Source of the DNA: Macrocystis pyrifera
Taxonomy: Eukaryota > Sar > Phaeophyceae > Laminariales > Laminariaceae
Reading direction: 5' to 3'
Assembly: GCA_031763025.1 (NCBI GenBank)
Contig: JASSKH010000017.1
Coordinates: 10,654,626 to 10,718,625, forward strand
DNA: 64,000 bases
In this document: positions 33,801-44,787 of the stretch, one piece after another
How the letters are laid out: each line of letters starts with the position of its first letter
Numbering within the stretch: position 1 is the stretch's first letter
The notes under the pieces: generated by a model
What the model was told of the DNA's origin: nothing
The model's input: the letters and a program-made list of their open reading frames with translations, nothing else
The model's database searches: none
Translations under genes and position numbers: made by a program

Positions 33801-36800
33801 TACCTCAAAGCCTAAACTAGAGAGTGTTTGTATGTAGGCAGCGGCGGCGGGACCGCTGATGTATTTTCCTTTGGGTACCTATTCCATGCTGACTTAAGCG
33901 CACTGTTCAAAATTCGATTATTTTTGAGCGACTTAGCAACTCCCCATCGTAATATATCATAGCATGTTCGTCGAATGCACTAATATTTCAGTGCTTGCCG
34001 CAATGGCCGACAGACGGGATGGCAACTTTCACAATCGCGACACATACCTTGCGCCTGTCAATGTTGAAGTAGAAGTCTCCACCTTCGAAGATATAGAACG
34101 GCTTGAGGGTGGTTGTGGCCGAGGTGGAGTCGATCGAGTTATCAGCGTACACCATACCGAACCTTTCGAAGTAGTGCCCGTGCGTCACCTCCAGCCCATC
34201 ACCATGTTCAAAATAGCATGACGTCTCATCGAGCCCAGTATCTAGGATCTGTCGGGGTGGTTGCAGTTTGCTGTTTTAGACGTGATCGAAGTTGGGACAT
34301 ATTGTGATTTTTGTGGACTTTTCTTAGCATTAAACCGTTATTTCTACCCGTCCACGTCCAGCAAGGCTAGGGTCCGCGCTGATTCTATGCCTTTAGAGAG
34401 CTCCAAGCTCTGTCACAGAATACGAGACAAACACCATACATCGCTAAAGGTAGCAAGCAATCTAGGCAATGTAATGCCCACTTACCTCGGTGCGAAAGAC
34501 AGAGCATACACAGGACAGCAAACTACTGTCAGACAATTTGCCAACTGCGAAAATGAAAAAAAAAACAACGAAAACCAGGTTTTGTTGCATGTCGTTCGAA
34601 TATCTGTGTCATCACTCTTTTCTTAGTTGTTTGAGAAAGAGATTCCTTCCTTCGGCCAGATACCTGTAACGCAGCTTCCGGCAACACCCCGAGTATCTCG
34701 ACCACCCTATTTTACTGTATCTCTCCCCCCCTATGATAACAGCCGCGCTCCTAGCTAGTACACCCTTCAGTTGTCTCGGATGATACCATTGGACCCCTCC
34801 AACACCAAGGTAATGTGGTACTTCTGTTTGCGTAAACTCAATAATTTTCTACCCCATCTCATTTGGCACATTTGCCACCGCCAGCGCACGTGACACCCTT
34901 CTGGATGGTTCTATTTTATTGCGAGTGTGCGTTTTGTTCGGAACCTCCACCTCCCCTACTTCTGGATCACTCGTTCCGGTATTCTATCCCCCTGACGCGA
35001 ACGTGGTCGCTCCTCTGATACGCAACGATTGCAGGGCGGACTCATCGGGAGTCCGACATGCCTTCGCCACGACCTACTTGATTCGATTTCTCCAAAAGCA
35101 CGACCGTACCTCACCACTCTTACAGTCTTGCCACATCGATACGAAGAACGTGGGGTCACATAGTCGGGAAAACCAGGGAAGCCTGACATCAACTCCAAGA
35201 TAAGGGCAACGGCCCCGCCGTCCGCCCAGAAGAACGATCTCGGCCCACGAGCCTCGTTCCGAGTCGTCACACCCACACTACCAACACGTTCCAGATCGAC
35301 ATTTTGGCCCATACACTGCACCTCTACCTGTCTACCTTGCCGGCCTATTGCCATCGCGCGTTTCCAAACTCTGTGCCGTTGGCGTAAAACCCCACGTCAG
35401 GCTTTTGTCAGGCTGTGCACAGGGTGCATCACCCCCGGATCGGCGGCAAACAATTCGTTCAATAGCCCCATCAGGAGGTAACTCAGACAGAAACACAGCC
35501 CCAAAACGTTTCCCCTCCGAACCCCACGAGGGAATGAGGGTTCCTTCAGAGAGAATCATACCCAACGACGCTGGTAGACGGACGCGGCGAGGCGTCTCTG
35601 CTGCCAGGTGGGCTTGTGCAATACCTCTGAACTCCCACTGGACCACGGCAGCCGTGACCGATAGCTGCACGCCTACGCGTAATCGATGAAAGTACTGCAC
35701 CGCCGCTAATTTCCAGGAAATCGTGTTGGCCAGGTGACCTTCCGACGAGCAACGCCACGAGGTCGTCTCAACAAACGCCCACGCCTTGAAGCTGTTCGAA
35801 TCCTTAGATGTCAAACCCTCCTGACAACGTTGAACCTGTAAAACGTACTCCAAGACCGGCGACCAGATTCGTACGTGCGTCTAGCCGAGCTCGCAAATGG
35901 AAAGCTGCTTTCCATAGAGTGTACGTCCTCCGCATCCATAACTCTGTGTCTACCGCGTGTGTCCACCATTTGTCTCATGGTTCCCCGTATATGCGATGAT
36001 ATCATAACTGCGATGGACTTGCAGCTTCCGTGCCGATAATGCTCGAAAACGCGATTCGATGGATGTGGACAGGCATAACACCAATACAATCCTATAGCGA
36101 AGATTCTCGATATTACATATCAGTTCAGCAGGTTCAGCAGTCGTGTTCCAGCAGTATTGATGGTACGGGGGGGGGGGGTTGAACATGGCTTGTTTCCTCT
36201 ACTCAAGCACAAGGTACGTATTTTCCGCGACAGAAGAATGCATCGTGCGTTTCAGGCGACACAGTAGGGTTCCAAGGGGGCTGACCCCACCCACCCACCT
36301 GGATGATCTCGCCCGATCCGTCGAGCCCTGCATCTGTCAGAGGAGTAGACGTCACCGTAGCACTTTGGATGTTCGCACGAGCGGCCACATTTTGAAAGAC
36401 TTTCGTGTGCCACGGCGCGACTCGCAACACCTCAAGCCTCCCCGCCAAGAAAGAAACGAGACCCATGAAACATGCCACGTGCAGCTCTTCGGCTTCCTCC
36501 CGCTGTCCCCCCACCCCCCTCCCATCGTATAGAAGGTGGTCCAAGCCTGTGTACGGCCGTGGAGCAAATAGGAAGTGGGGCGCCCTGAGCGTAACAAACT
36601 GTTCATGATTGATACTGCAGTGGCAAACATCGAAGATGTCTATCTCGCGAGGGTTCCCGTTCGTGTGTCCCAGTGCTCTACTCAAATATTAAGCCCCATG
36701 GCACGGGCAACACACAATTGCTGGACGTATCTGCTTTCATACGAACGCCGATCACAAGGGATTTTTTATTGGATTCCCAAGAGGGGCTTTGTCCGCAACA

Positions 36801-39800
36801 TGACATGTTGATTTGCTTCACGTGGTCGCTTTCAATCTCAAGCCCTCAAACAGTACAGGTTATTTCTCGAGGATACTATCATCAAGCAGAAAACGCGTTC
36901 TGTCTGTGGTGGCGTTCTACATCTATGCAGGTGTAGTATTATGTCGTGAATTCGCACGATTCTGCAAGTGTCGACGAGCGAAGGAAGTACATCAGACGTC
37001 GTGCGATAAAATTCAAGGCGCGCATCGTAGCAGGAAAGGCTGGATGGGGCCTTCTTAGAACTCGATATTTGAAGTACGGCGCAAGCAGGACGGGGACTAC
37101 TCATAGAACCAAGGGTTGAAGTTCACACATGATTGATTGTTCGTCGTATCCAACCGTATACAACGCACCCAAGGACCGCACGACCGACCATTCTTCCTAC
37201 GTAGCAAGATACAAGTATTGCCGTCAAAAGCTACGAGACGAAGAGTATTCCTCGTAGATGGTAAAGGAGCCAATGCAACTCGAATCGTAAAACGGTAAGC
37301 ACGGCAAAAACAGAGCATTAAAGCCTGAAATCATCAAACAACGTAATGAAAAAAGTTGAAGAAGAGGGAAAATCGATAAATTAAGTAACCCAAAAATCAA
37401 CACTTGGTGCGACAGTATATTTAGACAAGACAGAACAGAGCGATAGGAGACAAAGTACATGTGCGGCACAGGAGGATGATCGACGCATGTCGGACTGGAA
37501 CATGTACGATATGTTGTCGTATGGAATAAATCATATTACGGGGGACCATAGTAAATAGGACCTATGGTACACATAAAGTGCTATATGTTTCTTATTTTTA
37601 CCAACGATATCTGGTCCTATTTACTATGGTCCCCCGCAATAATAGAAGTGGAAACACGAGTGAATGAACCTACTACGTGTAAAAAACACGAACGAATGAA
37701 CCTACTCTCAAATGTCAAAAGCTTTTGCCAATACAGTACCAAGAAGATAAGGGCATGAGGGAGGAGAAGGGAGAAGAAGAGAGGAAAGCCAAACAAAACG
37801 CCTGGAAGAATGAAAAATCGAGGCCCCATAAGCATTAGGTAGTGCATTAGTTCCACCAACCAATCGCATGGGCGATTTGCCACAGGTATGGTAGTTATAG
37901 TAGTAGTGCGCGTTTTCTCGTTTAACGACACTTTTGCTGCTGCGGTCGTAACCTCCCTTTCCATTGCCGCTGCGGTGTTCATGATATGTGTTTCCTTCGC
38001 AAGGGTTCGTCACCAGGATGACGGCAAGAGCTACGAAGAAAGTATGCCTGCGATGAATGCACAATATCTCGACATTGCGTATGATACTACTTCGTATTGT
38101 GTTACTGAAGTAATTTCTAATATAATTACAGGATGCTCTGGCTTCGTTCTGGGAACTTTGCAAGCTCAGGGTGCCACAGCCCTAGCCCTAACCCTACGAA
38201 CAACACGACGTACAGAGATTTAGTGCCAGATACATCGCTTTCGCCATGGTCACTTTCGACCATCTCCGGCCACCTCAATCCACGTGTGTGAGACTAGTCG
38301 TGGTGGGTGGCCGGCAATATCACTAAGGCTAGGGTTCAGGTTGGGTTGGGTCGACCATCGTGTATCACGCAAACAATACTTTTTGTGACGAACGGTCGAA
38401 ACGTGTCTAAAACTCGTCTAGGTAGTAGGCAGTCCTCACGCTTTAATTCACAAGGCGCACACGGCACCTCGCCGAAATGTCGTATTGATCCTGGGTGATG
38501 GTGGAAATACACATCTCTCATATATCCTTAGATACCTCTCGGTACCACTTGTCCCCCTCATGCTCATGCGCCGCAGTTGTTCACCGTAGTCTCCGCTGTG
38601 GAAACATGCAGGGAGAAAGTGCGTTGACTTGACGCGTCGGCGGCTCAACATTAAGTTGTCTACTGTACTATTAATCGAAGTTTACCTGATCTCGGAGTAT
38701 CGTTCACAGAACAGCATACCGACTGTCGCCCGTCTGGATTGTCAAGCACTCATGACATTGTTGCCCTGCCTTGACGTGCTCCACTGTCCAACAGCACGGC
38801 CACCGCTAACAACAGTGGCTGGTTATGGCGGAATGTTTCGACGCCGTCTCGGCGTGCCTTCGTGAGAGGCTGTCGTTGTTCACGTTTCCGTCCTCGATAT
38901 ACGAAGTGTTTTATATATCATGGAAGTGTCGTCACAGGAGTGGGATTCCGAGGACGTTACACGCTTCGAGGCCCATTTCTTTGCACGAAGTGGGCCTTTT
39001 CGTCTGCTTCTTCTGCCACCGCGACTGCCTGCATCAACGGAACCCGTGGAGGGTCTTCTCTCGAGGGCTCGCGAGCATGGCGTCGCGGCAGAAGCATGCC
39101 AAGCCATCCGATCGTCGGCCTGCTGGTCTGAATCAAAACATGAAACGCTTTTTCCTGAAGGCGCCGGGATCGCCTCGACTGAATCGAATGAGCAAAAACC
39201 AGCATGCGATACCCTATAGAAGAGTATTCCGCTTTTTATAAATAAACGTAAGCATACGTACTATATATATACCAGGTATGACATAAATATGTGCTGTGTC
39301 TACGCATTGCTTGTTTGCAGATTGCCAAAGAAAGGTAACCATGATAAACATCTCCAGTGCTTTCTAATATAGCATCAGTACTAGAAATGTGCGACCAGCA
39401 AAGAAATGTACCCCAAAAAATAAAAAATAACGCAACTAAGGATTCCCACGATTCACCGTTGGAGGGCCGGAAGCCCACGTAGGACATGGTATCAACACAT
39501 ACATGCGGCGCAGCAGTACCTCTTGTAGTATTAATAGTGTAGCACTGCCTTTATTCAATGCCAGATGCACGATAAAGCAGCAGTAATCAGTCACGGCAGC
39601 AGATATCGCTGCCGCCGCGTTGAGATGCTATTCAACAATTTACTCTAGAGGCATTATTATTAGTACATACATGGTGAATGAATTATTATGAAAATAAGTT
39701 GAAAAATACGTCGCTATTTTGACACCTCAGGTGTGAGTTCTGCTTACTTATTTCCCATCGTATGGCGTCGTGTCGTATAAGACGGCATAGTATTCGACGT

Positions 39801-42800
39801 GCCGTCACAGGAGTGGAATTTCGAGGGCTCATCGTTGGCCCTCTGCGCTTCGAGGCCTTTTTTGTCGACGCGAAGTGGACATTTTGTTTGCCTTCTCAGC
39901 CACCGTGCTCAACTGAATCGACGGAACCCGGGGAGGGCCTGCTCGGAGGCTCGTGCTGCTGGCGTCGGCGCAAAAAAATATGTCAAGTCGTCCTATCGTC
40001 GGCCCGCTGGTCTGTTTCAAAACGTGAAGCGCTCTTTTCCGAAAGCGCCAAGAATGGCTCGACCGCATCAAATGAGCACAGAGCAAGGAGGAACCAGCAT
40101 ACGATAACCAAGAACAGACTTTTCAACTTTTGAGAAACAAGCACGAGCATGCGCTGCAGGTAAGATACTTTCTGTATGATATATCTATTAAAAAAAATGC
40201 AGAACGTTCAAAGAAAAGTGTTATATTGAAAACATCTCCGTTGCTTTTTTTCGTTCAAAAATATAAATGTGCAACCAGTAAAGAACATGTATGTTCATAT
40301 ATGGGACAATAAAACGCAAGTGTTAATAGGGCTTCCAAGGACCCATTGTTGGAGGGTCGTGAGCCGTCAGTGCCGCATGTTTTAGTATTAACAGTTGTGT
40401 AACACCGCCAGTACATACAGTACATACCAGATACACTATACATTAGTCACAGCAGATATCGCTGTCTCCACACTGACATACATACCAAACAACATCATGT
40501 GCATTTTAGTATTAATGGTGAATGAAGTTTAGATGAAAATAGCTCGAAAAATATGTCGTTCTAGTAGCTGCGTGATTTCAATCTATCTTCTGTTCTATAT
40601 GCAGCGTCCTGTCGTAGAATTCAGCGGACAGAGCAGTTGTATTTCAGTAGTTGCCACGCATACAGGCAGTGCTGTCACTTTTATGTGTTCATGTTTGACC
40701 TACTAGTATAGTACCACCTGCACTTGATAAATTTCGAACATTTTTCGAACATACGTGGAGCAGCGGCGGGCATCAGCCGGCCAGGGCGATATACTTGGGA
40801 TGCCTGGTATTCGCACCATGAACCAAAGATATATATGAATGCTTCTCGTCGTTAAACACATTGCTACTACTGTACTGATGTATGTACTGTACCAGGCATG
40901 TTGTTATTCTGAGTTTTGCACTCTGAATGCTACCATTAATATGACACTAACACGTGGTGTCTAGACTACCGCTCGGTGTATACAGGATAGGGGGAAACTG
41001 ATGGATGCTACGTGCAGCAGTAGTACGTACTGCGCCTTGAAGCCTTTGGCGTACAGCATGATCTGATCAGTACGGTGTTGGAGCCTATGGGCCATGATCC
41101 TACGAAAAAAGGTTGGCCATATTGTACTGTAGAGTGCATAGTAAGTTGGTGCTACGGAAGATGCTGAAAATTGAGATACAATGTATATATCCGAGCAGTC
41201 CCATGGTACGGAGGGCGTCGGGTGTGGTATCATTCTTGGTGAACAAGAAGCTTGTTCGTGCAACCCGACCAAGATTTGTATGCGCTACTGTAATACTACA
41301 GCTGTAGTCCTCTCAACCAGTATACCTGGTACTCAAGACGTGTAAAAATGTCCATACCGGTACTCTGCAGGAAGAGAAGCTGCGGGCGTTGAAGGAGGCG
41401 TAGCAACAGTTAACAACATATAGGCCGTTAAGAAAGTGTATTCGTAAACATCTGTCGAGACGTGGCATGCCGCACTCACCGTCTGTTTACCGTTTAGACG
41501 CCTGCGGATTGTCTGATGCTGAGTTACGATCTCTGACTTTTTTTGTTGCGTTGCCCTTTTCCCTCCCAAGTCGATAGTACCCCCCCCCCCCCCCCCCCCC
41601 CCCTCGCACCCTGTCATTCTGCGTCAGATGCGTCACCAAATTTTGTTCGATTTAATCACGTTTGTACGACTCTCTTCCCCCTTTTAGTTTCCTTTTTTCT
41701 TCCCTGGTTTTGTTTACGTTTTTGTATCTCCCCTTGGCCTGTCTGTCTCTCTGTCCCCTTTGAGTCTGTTGCATTGTCCTTGACCCGCCAGCTGAACACA
41801 AGAATGCTCGTTTTTTGTTATGATACTGGGGCTTTTTCTCTACCCTTTCCTTGTATTCTTGCCTTCCGTTTGGCCTTCTTGTGAGGTCCCCATCCATGTT
41901 GATTCATCATCTGGACATACTATACGACTCTCACGGGGGTCCATAGTAAATAGAACCAAATATTGTTAGTAAAAATAGGGAAATATATGGCTTTTGTGTG
42001 TACCGTAGGTCCTATTTTCTATGGTCCCCCGTAACAAAGGTACCAGCAACCAAAAACACAACCTTGTTCTCGGGACTCGGCCTGCGCCCTGAGCGTATGT
42101 TCGCTTCGATTTTATTTCTTATATTTTTCATTTCTTTTTTGTTTGTTTGTTTTTTCTTTACCCTCTTGCCTGAACTTGCTTTTTTTTCGAGTGCACATAT
42201 AGTAGTGCCATGGTGTAATCCGGTTGCAAGTGATACGGGATGACCACAGCTCGCTATAGTACCGTTTCCCTAACGTACTGGTCCTGCCGTGCGCACTATT
42301 TCCTACTTGTTTGTTTTCTCCCATCGAGATGTATTTTTGTCACAGCTTGTTTTGTTACCACAGACAGGATTTCAGGGAAATGAGCCACCAGGTATTCATA
42401 TTGTGATAACATCATAATCACCATCATCAGTTCCTCAATTGAGGAGATGAACTGGTAGAAAAATGTTGAGCGAAAAAGCGCAACAACTACTATACAACTA
42501 CAGTAGTATCACTACTGTTGCTGCTGTGGGAAGAGTCGTTCGATTTACGACTTTGAGTGCATTTTCATTCGAGCGACCACACGTTTCACTTTTGTTATGA
42601 TTCCCTAGGCTTCAGCTAGTAACAGGCCGGTATTTTTCGCATGACCTCATTTTGTCGTTTCAAGAATATTGTAGTTTGGCAGTTGCTATTTACTGCGACC
42701 GCAGATTGCGGCAGCGGTACTGATGTTCAATGATGTCGGGTTAAGCCGGAGAAGGTTATTCTTATGGTGCGCGCTCGGGCAAAAGCAGAACAAAACGTGT

Positions 42801-44750
42801 GCTTACGGATATGTATGACAAACACAAGAAGAGACCTTCAAGATACATCTCCCGTAGGTTCGAAACACGAGTTCAGAGTCCTAACGTGACTGCTGGAAAG
42901 CAGAAACGCGAGTTGCAGACACGAGCCTGTGGGAGAAAACCATGGGTGGAAAACTGTTACACCATTTTTAGTGTTGTTCCCGTTTTTTTTGCGTGGCCGT
43001 TCGGGTGAAAACCTTGATAAAGGCGAACAAGGTCGGGTGGGAGCAGGTGCCAAGTGGGAGCAGAGTCGCGGTAACAGCATCAACCAGTGGAATTCTCTCA
43101 CGGGCTCGTGTCTCTGCTTAATAGTCCCAGCCCAAAAATGAAGGGGTATTTTCTAGAGATTTTTAGAGTTTTTTATTTCTATTACGGGGGACCATAGTAA
43201 ATAGGACAAGATATTGTGAGTAAAAATTGCTACATGTATAGGTTTTCGTGTGTACCCTAGGTCCTATTTACTATGACCCCCCGTAATAGGGGCGTGCCGT
43301 AGCTTCTTAGCCCAACCAGTAGTCAGTAGTATGGTGTTGATAGTGGACCTTCCTATGATAGCTACTTGGGCACTTTGATTGGCTAAGAGCTAAGAAGAGT
43401 GCATCATATGCGGCTCAATCAACCGAACCTAGCCACAGCGTCCCGAGCCGCCCGAACCAACGTATTGAGTCTTTCCAGGTACAGCACACCCGTGCCGGCC
43501 GAGTTAGCCTAGAGTCTTAACGAGCACTGCACCGAAACACTGATCACTGGCATAGGTTTCGGGCTCGCGTCGGTAAGGGCTCGGGTCGGAGGGTCGGCTT
43601 TAGGCATCGACCACTAAACCTCCGTATATAGTCACTATCGAGGTGTGACCACCTCTCGTCCCAGTCATATTCATACTTACATCGCAAAACGGCTCGCCGT
43701 TGGACAGAAATACGTATTCCGACATCTGCTGCTGTTGGCGATAGTGCATAGTACAATTTACGGTACAAACCACAAGACGGGCCGGTGGCTACCACGACAA
43801 CAAAGAACAACAAATTAGGAACAACGACAACATACCAACTACCGTATACTACAGCATATCAAGGAAAATCGTGTATATACATTACGACATTCCGGCATTA
43901 TTCTGTATTACGACCCCTTGGGATCAACGTTAACACTAAGCTTGTTCTCCGGCGTCTCCTACTGGTCCCCGGGTTTATGGTGGCTCTATTCTCTAGATTT
44001 TTTACAGGAAAAGGATAAAAAATATCTGGTATATGTCGCTATTCAAATGCGCAGCGTTTAGAACTTCGATTGGTTCGTGCCTACAGGATAGCGGCCGCGA
44101 CGTGAAAGAATCATATCACAGCAGCTTGTAGCTTGTGATTCTCTGTAGATTTCTCCCCCGTAAGTTGTCAGCAGAGGCCTACACCTCCACTGCAGCAGTC
44201 GAAATTAGTAGACATTTGGAGTAGACAACAAACAGCCCCCAACTGAACGTATGCACTTCACTTACGGACAGCCACAGCTCCTCACGGGAAACGACAGCCC
44301 GCGAAATGGAGGGATGTTCCTGATGGGTTGCGTGAGGCCGTCGGGTACGCCAGACAGCAGCTATAGGCAACCAGAAACCACTCACGAGGTGTTTTCGTGT
44401 ACTCGAGTTGCGAGCGAGCAGCACCAAACACTCCCAGAACCGGTGTCCCCGGTGGCTTGGTAAGTGGTCCGCGTGCCTATCAAGATCAATTTCGTGGGTT
44501 CAAGTCTCACCGAGTGCATGCTCGTAGGGACTTTTTCTTGCATAGAAAGTTGTTTAGCGGAAAGCGCGAGAGCATGAGTTAGCTACATTCGATGAAAATC
44601 GACGAGCAGTGGGAATGCTGAACCCTATGTGTGACAAAAAAAAAGCACGTACCGGGGGGGAGAAGGGACGACACCTGTGACCACGGCTTGTCCAAAAGAT
44701 CGCTGAGAGTAAAACCTCCTACGAGTTTAGGCTGGAAAGTAAAAGTGATG

Positions 44751-44787
<37 letters not shown>

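Noticed and set aside
44443-44520. A functional tRNA gene
   Set aside because: The box A/B-like sequence lacks a matching acceptor stem and is joined to a long body with A tail and target duplication, so it is the head of a SINE.
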